From the NCBI GenBank assembly GCA_019637975.1, contig JAHBUR010000016.1:1-64000 (forward strand): a stretch of 64,000 nt of DNA. Reading direction: 5' to 3'. This document shows, one piece after another, positions 16,868 through 26,504 of the stretch (its first letter is position 1; each line of letters opens with the position of its first letter). The translations under genes and the position numbers were made by a program. The DNA is from Bacteroidota bacterium (GTDB lineage: Bacteria > Bacteroidota > Ignavibacteria > UBA10030 > UBA6906). The notes under the pieces are model-generated. The model did not search any database. It was not told where the DNA came from and was given only the letters and a program-made list of their open reading frames with translations.

Positions 16868-19228
16868 ATGGCGATTTCAATGCAGAGTTTCCATTGGAAA
16901 TATGCGGCGTTGTTTCTTGCTGCGGCTGTAGTCCAGGCTGCAACGGGGGAACTGCGTGCGCAGCACAATGTTCAGATCGACGGCCGTGTTGTGGATGCCG
17001 TGACACGCCTGTCCTTGCCTGGTGCGTCTGTTATCCTACTGGAACTGATGCAGGGCCAGAGCACAAAAAACGACGGAACGTTCTCATTGGAAGTGCCGCC
17101 GGGAACCTACCATCTGCTTACCCGGTATGTCGGCTATGCGGATGACACGCTGGCGGTTTCGCTTGCAACCAATACTTCCTTGACGATTCGTCTGATGCCT
17201 GTTGACGTCAGGCTGTCCGAAGTTCAGTCAACGGCGGAAAGGGACAAAGAGTATTTGCAAAGGTCAAGCCGGGCAATCGCCGTTCTTACCAAAAAGGAGT
17301 TGGACAAACATCGGGGCCAGACGCTGGGAAAAACGTTAGAGAATATTCCCGGTGTCACTCTGTTGCAAACCGGGCCATCCATTGCAAAACCGGTTGTGCG
17401 CGGCCTGCATAGCCAGCGCGTCTTGGTTTTGAACGCGGGCATTCCGCAGGAAGGCCAGCAATGGGGAGGCGAACATGCGCCCGAGATTGATCCGTTTTCG
17501 CCATCGCGCATCGAGGTTTTGAAAGGGGCCGCTGGCGTGGAATACGGTGCTGGTGCAATAGGCGGCGTCATTCGCGTGGAACCGAGAACCTTCCGCGAGC
17601 TTCCCGGTATGCACGGGGAGGTTTCCCTCAATGCGTTTTCGAACAACCTGCAAGGCTCCGGTGCCGTTTTTCTGGAAGGCGCACACGAAGCCCTTCCCGG
17701 GTTTGCATGGCGTGTGCAAGGCAGCCTCCGGAAGGCCGGTGATACCCGGACGAGTGCCTACGTTATGAACAATTCGGGATTTTCCGAGGTGGATGCTTCG
17801 GGAGGAATACGATACGCGACAGGCCGCTGGAGTAGCGAAGTATACTACAGTCATTTCGGAACAATACTTGGCATTTTTCGCGGCTCGCATATAGGCAATA
17901 TCACTGACCTGATGCAAGCCATTACCGACGGCCGACCGCAAGTTGTGACACCGTTCAGCTATGCTATCAACCGGCCGAAGCAGGAAATCCGGCACGATCT
18001 CTTCTCGCTTCGTTCGTCATTGATGTTTCCGGGAGTTGGTGAATTGACGACGCAATTCGGATACCAGCAGAACAACCGGCTGGAGTATGATGCACATCGG
18101 GCATATAATGACTCCCTGGCGGCTTTGAATGCGCCGTCGTTCGACCTGACGCTGACCACGTATACTGCTGATGTGAAGTTCAAACATGTTCCAGTCAACG
18201 GATTGTTCGGTAGCATCGGCGTCAGCGGAATGCGGCAAGGCAATGTCAGGGCAGGCAGCGTGTTTCTCGTTCCGAATTTCAGGGCATACTCGGCAGGCGT
18301 GTACGCACTCGAAAGCTGGGCGCGTGACCGGCTGACACTCACTGCGGGCGTGCGCTACGACTTCCGGCAGGTGGAAGTCTATCCCTTTAACTTCAGGGGA
18401 TTGCAGCAGCGAATGCACACCTACGGAGGGTTGTCGGTCGCGTTCAGTGCATTGTATCTTCTTTCTGATTCGTGGTCCGTCGGGTCAAGCATCGGGTCGG
18501 CATGGCGTCCGCCAAGTATCAATGAGATGTACAGCAACGATATCCATCACGGCACGGCACAGTTTGAGATTGGCGACCTGAATCTCGATACCGAGCGGAG
18601 CCTCAGTCTGGATGTTACAGTGAAACACGCCGGCGAACGAACGAACGCCGAATTCAGCCTGTACAGCAATGTCATGAACCGTTTCATCTTCCTGTTTCCC
18701 GATCCGCAACCGACATTGACGATCCGCGGCGCGTTTCCGACGTTCCGGTATATGCAGGCGGACGCCGTTCTGAGCGGGTTTGAAGGGTCATTCGAAATCC
18801 GTGCAAGCGAGCTGCTGAAGTTGGGCATTACCGGCTCACTTGTTCGCGGCGACAACCGGAGTACCCGTGAGCCGCTGATAGGTATGCCGGCGGATCGTGT
18901 GAGGCTGTTGACGCACTTTGACATCGGTGATTTTTCGACCTTCAGCAATACGTACGTGGAAATTGTGTCCAATTTTGTCCGCAAGCAGGACCGGGTTCCC
19001 GCGAATGCTGACTACGCCGCCTCGCCGGCGGGATACGCTTTGCTGGATTTCGGAATGGGGGGAGAGTTGAGTTTTGGAACACAGGCGATTGCGATCGATC
19101 TTACAGTACAGAATCTGCTCAACAGATCGTATCGCGATTATCTCAGCAGGTTCCGGTATTTCACTGATGACCCCGGTGTCAACGCCGTTCTTCGGGTGAG
19201 AATTCCCATTGGCGAATCGGCGGAGTGA
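16868..19228 (+). CDS. TonB-dependent outer-membrane receptor (first)
   Basis: Imports a ligand across the outer membrane with TonB energy. About 786 residues from ATG 16868 (ATG 16880 is also possible). A signal peptide ending TGELRAQ, then a carboxypeptidase-regulatory-like domain (VQIDGRVVDAVTRLSLPGAS to TSLTIRLMPVDVRLSEV), a plug domain (GQTLGKTLENIPGVTLLQTG; KPVVRGLHSQRVLVLNAGIP; IEVLKGAAGVEYGAGAIGGV) and a barrel of about 22 strands, ending NAVLRVRIPIG. A small Cys/His protein lies before it and a lipoprotein of a receptor-associated kind behind it, which suggests a metal ion or metal chelate as ligand. No TonB, ExbB or ExbD is in the window. Confidence 0.9.
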   Translation: MAISMQSFHWKYAALFLAAAVVQAATGELRAQHNVQIDGRVVDAVTRLSLPGASVILLELMQGQSTKNDGTFSLEVPPGTYHLLTRYVGYADDTLAVSLATNTSLTIRLMPVDVRLSEVQSTAERDKEYLQRSSRAIAVLTKKELDKHRGQTLGKTLENIPGVTLLQTGPSIAKPVVRGLHSQRVLVLNAGIPQEGQQWGGEHAPEIDPFSPSRIEVLKGAAGVEYGAGAIGGVIRVEPRTFRELPGMHGEVSLNAFSNNLQGSGAVFLEGAHEALPGFAWRVQGSLRKAGDTRTSAYVMNNSGFSEVDASGGIRYATGRWSSEVYYSHFGTILGIFRGSHIGNITDLMQAITDGRPQVVTPFSYAINRPKQEIRHDLFSLRSSLMFPGVGELTTQFGYQQNNRLEYDAHRAYNDSLAALNAPSFDLTLTTYTADVKFKHVPVNGLFGSIGVSGMRQGNVRAGSVFLVPNFRAYSAGVYALESWARDRLTLTAGVRYDFRQVEVYPFNFRGLQQRMHTYGGLSVAFSALYLLSDSWSVGSSIGSAWRPPSINEMYSNDIHHGTAQFEIGDLNLDTERSLSLDVTVKHAGERTNAEFSLYSNVMNRFIFLFPDPQPTLTIRGAFPTFRYMQADAVLSGFEGSFEIRASELLKLGITGSLVRGDNRSTREPLIGMPADRVRLLTHFDIGDFSTFSNTYVEIVSNFVRKQDRVPANADYAASPAGYALLDFGMGGELSFGTQAIAIDLTVQNLLNRSYRDYLSRFRYFTDDPGVNAVLRVRIPIGESAE

Positions 19229-19286
19229 GGTTTGAGTTCAAAAATTGAAACTATTCTATAACAATCAATATATACGAGGATGTACG

Positions 19287-19883
19287 ATGAAGAATCTACG
19301 GGCAATACACGTTCTTGCGGCATTTCTTTTGTCAGCCGCGGTTCTGGTTACAGGATGCAAGAAAGATGATCCCGTTTCACCGCCTGAGGAGCAGAATCCG
19401 CAGGAACTTATCACCACGCTGATCTTGTCACTCACGGACACGGCAGGTGTAGCCCCTGGCGCGGAAGCTATCTTTAGAGATCTTGACGGCCCCGGCGGGA
19501 ATGCGCCCACCATCGATACAATGAAAGTGCAGTCAGGCGTTGTCTATCAGGCCACGATACTTCTTCTCGACCAGACCAAAACCCCGGCGGATACGATCTC
19601 TCATGAAGTAGAGGAGGAAGGACTTTCACATCGCTTCTGGTTTACGGTCGGAGGTGGAGCCGCCGGGAGAATCACGGTGACGTATCTGGACGAGGATGAA
19701 GGAAACCCACCGCTTCCTATCGGCCTTGAGACACAGATTGCCGTCTCTGCAGGCGGAACAACAACCGGAACATATCAGGTTGTGTTGAAACATTATGAAC
19801 CCGCATCTCTCAAACGGTCCGATACGAACGGCACGCTCGGCGAGACGGATATTGACGTGACGTTTCCTGTACAGATTCAGTAA
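19287..19883 (+). CDS. Lipoprotein associated with the TonB receptor
   Basis: 198 residues from ATG 19287. The lipobox LVTGC gives Cys24, followed by an acidic, Pro-rich linker (KKDDPVSPPEEQNPQELITT). Three beta-rich stretches follow (ITTLILSLTDTAGVAPGAEA; FRDLDGPGGNAPTID; VYQATILLLDQTKTPADTIS). Proteins of this pattern occur beside TonB receptors in Bacteroidota and are sometimes auto-labelled type 1 periplasmic binding fold; nothing here proves that fold. It starts about 60 bp after the receptor and ends before a strong bidirectional terminator. A surface ligand-binding partner of the receptor is a reasonable inference. Confidence 0.65.
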   Translation: MKNLRAIHVLAAFLLSAAVLVTGCKKDDPVSPPEEQNPQELITTLILSLTDTAGVAPGAEAIFRDLDGPGGNAPTIDTMKVQSGVVYQATILLLDQTKTPADTISHEVEEEGLSHRFWFTVGGGAAGRITVTYLDEDEGNPPLPIGLETQIAVSAGGTTTGTYQVVLKHYEPASLKRSDTNGTLGETDIDVTFPVQIQ

Positions 19884-19898
19884 GCCTGGATGTGGAAA

Positions 19899-19926
19899 GG
19901 GGGATGCGAAAGCATCCCTCTTTTTG
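19899..19926. terminator. Bidirectional intrinsic terminator
   Basis: GGGATGC - GAAA - GCATCCC stem (19901-19918) followed by TCTTTTT on the plus strand and preceded by AAAGG. It lies between the convergent lipoprotein gene and the second TonB receptor gene. Confidence 0.85.
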
Positions 19927-22089
19927 TTATAGACGCAGCTTTATCCCGCCATTCATCACAAATCCATCCACGGGGGCAAAGAGATCGTTGAATATCGGAT
20001 TCGTGATTGTGCCCGTGTAAATGCTGCCGAACCTCGTTTGCCTCGTGTCAAGAAAATTCTCGAAGTTGATGTAGAGGGAGAATTTCTCCCATGTTTTCTC
20101 CGCCATCAGTCCGCATATCCAATACGACTGACCTTTCGTTCCGTCCGGCAATAGTTGTGTGTCGAAGTAGTATGCCTCGGCTCCCAGACGCCACTCATCG
20201 TGAACATACATCAGAACGGTATTCACGCGATGCTTCGGCGTAAGAGGCATGGGCGAGAGCATCCCCGAAAAATGCCGTTTCGTATCGGTAAGTGTATAGC
20301 CCAGATACAGCTTGAGATCGTCAATCGTCAGTTTGATGTTTGTTTCGATTCCGCGGGTATCGATATGTCCGTCGGCATTCGTGAACATCATTGCTCCTGC
20401 TACCGACGGTGTCAGGACGAGTGGCTTGTCCAGCTGTGTATAGAAAACCATCTGGTTGATGTTCAGAGAAACAACATCCAAGATTGTCGTCCGGTAATTG
20501 ATATCAACGTTGCCGCCCAACGAACGCTCGGCGGATTGTGCCCCTATCGGGAGTATCCCGCGGAACTGCAGTGCCTCTGCATCTTCCGTGAAGATCGTCG
20601 GCAGCTTGTACCCCAAGCCGCCGCCGATGCGGGAGGTCAGGTTCGGGGCAAGCTTCATGAGTATGGAAATGCGCGGGAGGGCAAATGATCCGTACTCGCT
20701 GGCGTAGTCCAGCCTCATCCCTCCCTCGACCGCCAGAAGATCGCTTGCGTCCCATGTGCTTTGAAGAAATCTGCCAATGATTGTCTGTGAAAAATCTTTG
20801 GGAATAACTGCATCCTGTTTGCTCTCTTCGAACCTCTCGGTTGTAAGACTCAGACCTGCAATCCACTCAATATCTCCATTCCCATAGAATAGCGTCACCT
20901 CGGTAAATGTGGAGAGTTGATTCCCTTCGAACCTGTATTGCGGAACTTCCAGTAACCGGTTGAAGGAGCTGACACTGTTTCTGAGCGTGAGGCGACCGTT
21001 CTCCTGAAACGAGTGTTCGAAGGACAATTGTGTTGAGATGCGCGTTGATTTGTTCCGCTCGAAATAGCTGTGAGTACTGTCCCCGCCGTTCTTGATGTAG
21101 TGCATATCGCCGCCGAGACGGTTCTCGAACATCGCATTGATTCCACCAATCAGCATCGACTGTTCGCCGAGTCTGGAAAACAGCCGGGGGTTGACCGTAA
21201 ACCGCTCGAACTTCGGAATGGCGGTCAGATCGATGTCGGCCGGATCGTACGGCGCGTTGCTGTTGTGGGCGGCAAAAACCGTAAGCCCGAGTTCGTCAAA
21301 CCGGTTGCTGTAGAAGGCGTTGATGTCGAGTCCGCCCGCAGTCGTTCCATTGATGTGGAAATTCAGATCTTCTTCTTCAGTCGGACTTTTCGAAATAAGG
21401 TTGATGAGGCCCGCGATTGCTCCTCCGCCGTACAGCGTCGATGCGCTTCCCTTGATGACTTCCACCTGGTGCAAGTCAAGAGGCGGAATCTGCATGATAC
21501 TCAATCCGCCTGCGAAGCCCGTGTACAGCGGAAACCCGTCTTTCAATATCTGCGTGTATCGCCCGTCGAGCCCTTGGATACGGATACCGGCATTTGCCGT
21601 TGTTGCCGAAGTTTGCTGGATGTGAATACCCGTGCTTTCACTCAACAACATGCGGATATCTCCAGGCTTCATATTCGATTTTTCCTCCAACTCTTCCGTA
21701 GTAATTGCCTCGATGCGTGTCGGCTCGTCTGCAATTGTACGGCTGGTGCGCGTGGTCGTAACGACCACCTCTCCCAGTTCGCTTTCCGTGGGTGAGAGAT
21801 AAACAATCACAGGCTCATTTGAAGGCAACGGAAAGTCGAATGGACGTTCAACCCGCTTATAGCCGATAAGGCTGAAAACAATGTGAATTGTTCCGTTCCT
21901 GATATTCGTGATTTCAACATATCCGGCACTGTCGCTGCTCGCGCCGGAAGCGGTCTTTTCAAGAACAACAGTAGCGCCCCATAAAGGCTCACCGGATTTG
22001 GCGTCCTTGATATACGACTTAAATGTATTCTGACTTGCAGCGCCGGATGTGCATAGCGTGGCAAGCAGGAAAAGCAAAATCGTTCTCAT
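19927..22089 (-). CDS. TonB-dependent outer-membrane receptor (second)
   Basis: 720 residues: signal peptide (MRTILLFLLATLCTSGAASQ), carboxypeptidase-regulatory-like domain (KSYIKDAKSGEPLWGATVVL to VIVYLSPTESELGEVVV), TonB-box-like region, plug domain (PGDIRMLLSESTGIHIQQTS; GIRIQGLDGRYTQILKDGFP; VEVIKGSASTLYGGGAIAGL) and a barrel ending in MNGGIKLRL. The QTSATTANAGIRIQGLDGRYTQ plug resembles receptors of the copper/vitamin B12 type (BtuB-like). The Cys-rich protein at 22161-22469 lies directly upstream on the same strand, as in Bacteroidota metal loci. The ligand is an inference. Confidence 0.9.
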   Translation of the reverse strand: MRTILLFLLATLCTSGAASQNTFKSYIKDAKSGEPLWGATVVLEKTASGASSDSAGYVEITNIRNGTIHIVFSLIGYKRVERPFDFPLPSNEPVIVYLSPTESELGEVVVTTTRTSRTIADEPTRIEAITTEELEEKSNMKPGDIRMLLSESTGIHIQQTSATTANAGIRIQGLDGRYTQILKDGFPLYTGFAGGLSIMQIPPLDLHQVEVIKGSASTLYGGGAIAGLINLISKSPTEEEDLNFHINGTTAGGLDINAFYSNRFDELGLTVFAAHNSNAPYDPADIDLTAIPKFERFTVNPRLFSRLGEQSMLIGGINAMFENRLGGDMHYIKNGGDSTHSYFERNKSTRISTQLSFEHSFQENGRLTLRNSVSSFNRLLEVPQYRFEGNQLSTFTEVTLFYGNGDIEWIAGLSLTTERFEESKQDAVIPKDFSQTIIGRFLQSTWDASDLLAVEGGMRLDYASEYGSFALPRISILMKLAPNLTSRIGGGLGYKLPTIFTEDAEALQFRGILPIGAQSAERSLGGNVDINYRTTILDVVSLNINQMVFYTQLDKPLVLTPSVAGAMMFTNADGHIDTRGIETNIKLTIDDLKLYLGYTLTDTKRHFSGMLSPMPLTPKHRVNTVLMYVHDEWRLGAEAYYFDTQLLPDGTKGQSYWICGLMAEKTWEKFSLYINFENFLDTRQTRFGSIYTGTITNPIFNDLFAPVDGFVMNGGIKLRL

Positions 22090-22160
22090 GACATATCCTG
22101 TTATAATGATAGGTCGGAGTTTGCTGGTTGCAGCAAGAATCCTTGATCAAGAAAGATAAA

Positions 22161-22469
22161 TCAGGAGAACGGCTTGGGGGGGTGCCAAATGTTCCGGCAG
22201 ATGAGGGAAAAATCCGGTTCGGCGAAATCCGGGCACATCTCAGAAGGCGGTGTGGTTGGAGGCAGGGTAGACGTGAATTGAGCGGTAAAGCCGGAGACGG
22301 GGCACGTTGAACATCCGAAAAACGGAGAGCAGGGCTCCTTACACACATCGTTCTTCTGTTCGCATGTCTCAGTCTCGCTTTCATCCGCAACAGAGTTGTC
22401 AAATGCGCAGCAAGGGACGATTGAAACGGCGAAGACGTGCAGCGTGAGTATGATTGCGATGATTCTCAT
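22161..22469 (-). CDS. Small secreted Cys-rich protein (DUF6660-like)
   Basis: 102 residues: a signal helix (MRIIAIILTLHVFAVSIVPC), an acidic middle, and a cysteine cluster with the signature CSPFFGCSTCPVSGF, resembling the HCSPFCxC motif of DUF6660-like proteins next to TonB receptors and cation efflux pumps in Bacteroidota. About ten Cys in total; a periplasmic metal-binding role is plausible. The start is ATG 22467-22469, preceded only 5 nt upstream by the -10-like TATCTT, so its message may be leaderless. Probably co-transcribed with the receptor 71 bp downstream. Confidence 0.6.
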   Translation of the reverse strand: MRIIAIILTLHVFAVSIVPCCAFDNSVADESETETCEQKNDVCKEPCSPFFGCSTCPVSGFTAQFTSTLPPTTPPSEMCPDFAEPDFSLICRNIWHPPKPFS

Positions 22470-22607
22470 GCCTCAAGATACAAAGAGACGGTATGAGATG
22501 AAACAGATGGAATTCTTTCCTACCATCATTCACAGAAAATCGCGTCATTACTGTAGCTTCCGTTCGGGAGCCCCGTCTATACCGACTTATCTCAATAGGA
22601 GAATGTG

Positions 22608-24731
22608 ATGTACGCTCCGCGTGTGCGGTTTGTTCTGTTGTGCTTCTTCATGTTCTCGGGAGTTTATGCGGCTGGAAATGACATGAATGCCCGGCAGCCC
22701 CCGATGGCGGAAATCAAGCCTCATACGTTGGAGAAGCACGGCAGCATCCGCACAGACAACTACTACTGGTTGCGCGAACGCGACAACCCGCAGGTACTCG
22801 AATATCTCAACGCAGAAAACCGCTACACGGATGCTGTCATGGCTCCGGCGAAACAACTTGAGCAAAAGCTGTTTGAGGAAATGAAGGGACGCATCAAACA
22901 AACAGACCTTTCCGTGCCGTACAAACTGGACGATTACTTCTACTACACGAAATACGAGAGCGGCAAAGAATATCCCATCTACTGCCGTAAACAGGGCTCA
23001 CTTGATGCACGGGAAGAAGTGATGCTCGACGGAAACGAGATGGCGAGAGGCCACGGCTTTTTCACCATCGGAAGCACGGCAGTAAGCTCTGAGCAGGATG
23101 TTCTTGCTTTCACGCTGGACACAGTTGGACGCCGCTTCTATACAATACGTTTCAGGAATCTCAGAACCGGTGAATTGCTACCGGACGAGATACGCTCATC
23201 TACCGCAAATATCGCATGGGCAAATGACAACAAGACACTCTTTTATACGAAGCAGGATCCGGCAACCCTGCGTGCGCACAGAGTATACCGGCATAGGTTG
23301 GGCACGGACGCATCGCAGGATACGCTTGTGTATGAGGAGGAGGACAGTACGTTCAGTTGCAGCGTCTTCCGGACGAAATCCAAACAATACATAATGATTG
23401 CTTCACGGCAGACTCTGAGCACGGAGTATCGTTACTGTGATGCCAACACCCCCGACGGCCAGTTCAGAATCATTATGTCGAGAATGGACAACCACGAATA
23501 CTCCGTTGAACATTTCGAGAGCAACTTCTACATCAGGACAAACTATAAGGCAAAGAATTTCCGTCTGATGCGAACACCGGTTCTGGACACACGCATGCTT
23601 TCCTGGAGAGATGTGATTATTCACAGGCGGGGTACGCTGCTGGAAGGGTTTGCGATCTTCAAGGACTTTCTGGTTGTCATAGAGCGCAAGAACGGTTTGC
23701 GCCAGATACGCGTTCTTCCGTGGAGCGGCGGCGAGCACTACATCCAGTTCGACGAAACCGTTTATGCCGTGAGTGTCGGCATCAATCCTGATTTTGAGAC
23801 GCATCTGCTTCGGTACAATTACCAGTCGTTGGTCACCCCCAACTCTGTTGTTGAGTATGACATGGCGAGGCGGACGAGGACGGTGTTGAAGCAGGATGAA
23901 GTGTTGGGGGGGTACAATCCCGACAGGTACCAAACGGAACGGGTGTTTGCAAAAGCGCCAGATGGACTGCTTGTTCCGATCTCGCTTGTCTATAGAAAGG
24001 GGATGAGAAGAAACGCGGACAACCCGTTGTTGCTGTACGGCTACGGATCGTACGGCATAAGCACAGAAGCAACGTTCGCATCCAACCGGTTGAGTCTGCT
24101 CGACCGCGGGTTCATCTATGCCATCGCGCATGTTCGCGGGGGGCAGGAACTTGGGCGAGAGTGGTATGAAGACGGAAAGATGCTGAAGAAAAAGAACACC
24201 TTCACCGACTTCATTGCGTGTGCCGAGTTTCTCATTCAGGAACGCTATACAACTCCCCGGAAACTCTTCGCACAGGGAGGAAGTGCAGGCGGCCTGTTGA
24301 TGGGAGCAGTGATGAATATGGCTCCCAACTTCTTCAAGGGCATTGTTGCAACAGTTCCCTTCGTTGACGTTGTCACAACGATGCTTGACGAGACAATTCC
24401 GCTGACAACATCGGAATACGACGAATGGGGGAATCCGAACGAGAAAGAATACTACGACTACATGCTTTCTTACTCTCCCTACGACAACGTTGAACCAAAG
24501 AACTATCCCAACCTGTTGGTGATGACGGGATTGCATGATTCGCAGGTACAATACTGGGAGCCGGCCAAATGGGTGGCAAAACTGCGGGCGCTGAAAACCG
24601 ACGACAATCTGCTCCTCCTCAAAACCAACATGGAAGCAGGGCACGGCGGCTCCTCCGGCAGGTTTCGCAGGTTGCGCGAAACTGCGCTGCAATACGCGTT
24701 CATGTTGCACATCCTGGAGAAGACGAAATAG
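22608..24731 (+). CDS. Oligopeptidase B (S9A serine peptidase)
   Basis: Cleaves peptides after basic residues. 707 residues from ATG 22608, chosen over GTG 22605 because AGGAG lies 5 bp upstream. A signal-like N-terminus (VRFVLLCFFMFSGVYAAG) suggests a periplasmic location, unlike cytosolic E. coli PtrB. A seven-bladed propeller (about 70-430) is followed by the alpha/beta catalytic domain with the nucleophile in GGSAGGLLMG, Asp in LHDSQVQYWEPAKW and His in EAGHGGSSGR, the usual triad. The LVPISLVY and RGGQELGREWYEDGK stretches are typical of oligopeptidase B. One base separates it from the DUF454 gene. Confidence 0.93.
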   Translation: MYAPRVRFVLLCFFMFSGVYAAGNDMNARQPPMAEIKPHTLEKHGSIRTDNYYWLRERDNPQVLEYLNAENRYTDAVMAPAKQLEQKLFEEMKGRIKQTDLSVPYKLDDYFYYTKYESGKEYPIYCRKQGSLDAREEVMLDGNEMARGHGFFTIGSTAVSSEQDVLAFTLDTVGRRFYTIRFRNLRTGELLPDEIRSSTANIAWANDNKTLFYTKQDPATLRAHRVYRHRLGTDASQDTLVYEEEDSTFSCSVFRTKSKQYIMIASRQTLSTEYRYCDANTPDGQFRIIMSRMDNHEYSVEHFESNFYIRTNYKAKNFRLMRTPVLDTRMLSWRDVIIHRRGTLLEGFAIFKDFLVVIERKNGLRQIRVLPWSGGEHYIQFDETVYAVSVGINPDFETHLLRYNYQSLVTPNSVVEYDMARRTRTVLKQDEVLGGYNPDRYQTERVFAKAPDGLLVPISLVYRKGMRRNADNPLLLYGYGSYGISTEATFASNRLSLLDRGFIYAIAHVRGGQELGREWYEDGKMLKKKNTFTDFIACAEFLIQERYTTPRKLFAQGGSAGGLLMGAVMNMAPNFFKGIVATVPFVDVVTTMLDETIPLTTSEYDEWGNPNEKEYYDYMLSYSPYDNVEPKNYPNLLVMTGLHDSQVQYWEPAKWVAKLRALKTDDNLLLLKTNMEAGHGGSSGRFRRLRETALQYAFMLHILEKTK

Positions 24732-24732
24732 C

Positions 24733-25197
24733 ATGAACCGACCTCGACAACACAATCCGGCCGGTTTCACACCGCTGTCATTGTTCACAAGAATCCTTCT
24801 TGTTGTGGCGGGAACGATCTCGCTCGGAGTCGGCATCGTGGGGGCGTTTCTTCCCGTGCTGCCGACAACGCCGTTTGTGCTGCTTGCCGCACTCTGCTAC
24901 GTTCGCAGTTCGCAACGCCTGTACGAGCGACTGATGCAAAGCCGGTTCGCAAGCAAGCATGTCCGTAATGTGCTGGCGGGGAACGGCATTCCGCTTTCTG
25001 TCAAGATCATCTCGCTTTCCATCTCCGCAGTCATGATCGGCTATGTGAGCATCTTCGTGACGGAAAGTTTCGTCGTGAGGATGTTGCTCGGCATGTTGTA
25101 TCTCGTGCAACTCGGGTTTATGGTGAAGATGAAGACCCTGAAACATCATCATGATGAAGGCCGGATTTCTGAACATCGATTGCTTGACGAGGCATGA
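24733..25197 (+). CDS. DUF454 (YbaN-like) inner-membrane protein
   Basis: 154 residues with a hydrophobic helix pair (FTRILLVVAGTISLGVGIVG; LPTTPFVLLAALCYVRSSQR) and a second pair further on (IISLSISAVMIGYVSIF; VVRMLLGMLYLVQLGFMV). The motif GAFLPVLPTTPFVLLAA and the sequence following it are the signature of DUF454/YbaN, conserved inner-membrane proteins of unknown function. It starts one base after the stop of the oligopeptidase B gene, so it is translated from the same message. A His-rich tail (KHHHDEG) follows. Confidence 0.85.
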   Translation: MNRPRQHNPAGFTPLSLFTRILLVVAGTISLGVGIVGAFLPVLPTTPFVLLAALCYVRSSQRLYERLMQSRFASKHVRNVLAGNGIPLSVKIISLSISAVMIGYVSIFVTESFVVRMLLGMLYLVQLGFMVKMKTLKHHHDEGRISEHRLLDEA

Positions 25198-25287
25198 GTC
25201 GACTTCCGACAAGCAGATGAATGCGGAGAAGTCTGACGATTTTTTGTATCTTCTTGATGGTGTTCCAATAAACTGAAAGAGACGATC

Positions 25288-26373
25288 ATGCAAATCGGAA
25301 TTGTCGGACTTCCGTTTTCCGGAAAATCCACCCTGTTCCAAACCATCACAAAATCCCACTTTGATCCCGCGGCTTTGGCAAAGGTGGAAGCGCATCATGC
25401 CGTTGTGAAAGTTCCCGATGCCCGGCTGGATGAATGTTCCCGGATCTTTTCCCCGAAACGGACAGTCAACGCTACCATTGAATTTGTCGATGTTGCCGGA
25501 TTGAAGAAGGGCGAAACCGGCTCGACGCAGTTCACCACGAACTTTCTCTCCAACATCAAAACGAACGACGCGCTTGTTCAGGTTGTGCGCCTCTTCGCGA
25601 ATGATGCCGTGCCGCATCCCGATGGAACGATTGATGCGCAGCGGGACATCGATTCGTTTGAAACGGAGTTCATTCTTTCGGATCTCGCCGTTGTGGAGAG
25701 CCGGGTCGAGCGCCTGAAGAAGCAGGTGATGAAGTCGGGAGATGAGTTGGGCAAACGCGAGTTGCCCGTTCTTGAGAAATGCAAACAGATTCTTGATTCG
25801 GCAAAACCGCTGCGTGAGCATGACTTCACGAAAGAGGAACTTCAATTGCTGAAGACATATCAGCTTCTTTCCATCAAACCGATGCTGATTGCCTTGAATC
25901 TTGATGAATCGCAACGCGACCAGGCCGATTCTCTTCGCAGGAAGGTCGCCGAACAGAAAGAGGGGAGCCATACAAAAGTCGTCTCTTTCTTCGGCAAGAT
26001 CGAAATGGAGATGTCGGAACTTGCGGATGAAGAAGCCTCCGTGTTCATGCAGGAATATGGCATCACCGAGTCGGCGCTGGACACACTGATTCGCGAATCA
26101 TACGCTATGCTGGGTCTGCAATCGTTCTTTACGGTCGGCGAGGACGAGTGCCGGGCATGGACGATCAGACGCGGAATGACGGCGCAAGAATCAGCAGGGG
26201 TTATTCACTCGGATTTTTTCTCGAAGTTCATCCGTGCAGAAGTGGTGCACTACGACGACTTTGTTGCGCATGGCGGTTCGTTTGCCAAAGCAAAAGAGGC
26301 AGGTGTGTGGAGGCTTGAAGGGAAAGAGTACATTGTGAAGGACGGGGATATCATTTCGATTCGGCACAGTTAA
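25288..26373 (+). CDS. ychF: Redox-regulated ATPase YchF (Obg-like)
   Basis: Ribosome-associated P-loop NTPase of the OLA1/YchF family, which prefers ATP to GTP. 361 residues, close to the usual 363. G1 GLPFSGKST (normally GLPNVGKST), the switch region FVDVAGLKKGE, NLDE at the nucleotide-specificity site, a coiled-coil insertion (SDLAVVESRVERLKKQVM), and the C-terminal TGS domain (FFTVGEDECRAWTIRRG; IHSDFFSKFIRAEVV; GKEYIVKDGDIISIR). Preceded by a TTTTTTGTATCTT stretch that may hold its -10. The gene is convergent with the rplS operon. Confidence 0.95.
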   Translation: MQIGIVGLPFSGKSTLFQTITKSHFDPAALAKVEAHHAVVKVPDARLDECSRIFSPKRTVNATIEFVDVAGLKKGETGSTQFTTNFLSNIKTNDALVQVVRLFANDAVPHPDGTIDAQRDIDSFETEFILSDLAVVESRVERLKKQVMKSGDELGKRELPVLEKCKQILDSAKPLREHDFTKEELQLLKTYQLLSIKPMLIALNLDESQRDQADSLRRKVAEQKEGSHTKVVSFFGKIEMEMSELADEEASVFMQEYGITESALDTLIRESYAMLGLQSFFTVGEDECRAWTIRRGMTAQESAGVIHSDFFSKFIRAEVVHYDDFVAHGGSFAKAKEAGVWRLEGKEYIVKDGDIISIRHS

Positions 26374-26441
26374 GCAAGACGGCGGCAAAAACCGTGAACC
26401 ATCCACCAAGTGAGTGATGTGCGGAATGCCGATGCAATGAA

Positions 26442-26480
26442 AACGCCATCTCCTCCCATTGAATAGGCAGAGATGGCGTT
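26442..26480. terminator. Hairpin between convergent ychF and rplS
   Basis: AACGCCATCTC and GAGATGGCGTT form a perfect 11-bp stem around 17 bases. On the minus strand it is followed by TTCATTGC, a poor T-tract. Most likely the terminator of the rplS operon and perhaps of ychF. Confidence 0.55.
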
Positions 26481-26504
26481 GCCGTTACGGAACGGAAGAA
26501 CAAC

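Noticed and set aside
23403-24836. 477-codon ORF on the minus strand
   Set aside because: Lies over oligopeptidase B, whose triad and motifs are clear; this frame has no domain and no ribosome site.
24778-25971. 397-codon ORF on the minus strand
   Set aside because: Antisense to DUF454 and ychF, both firmly identified.
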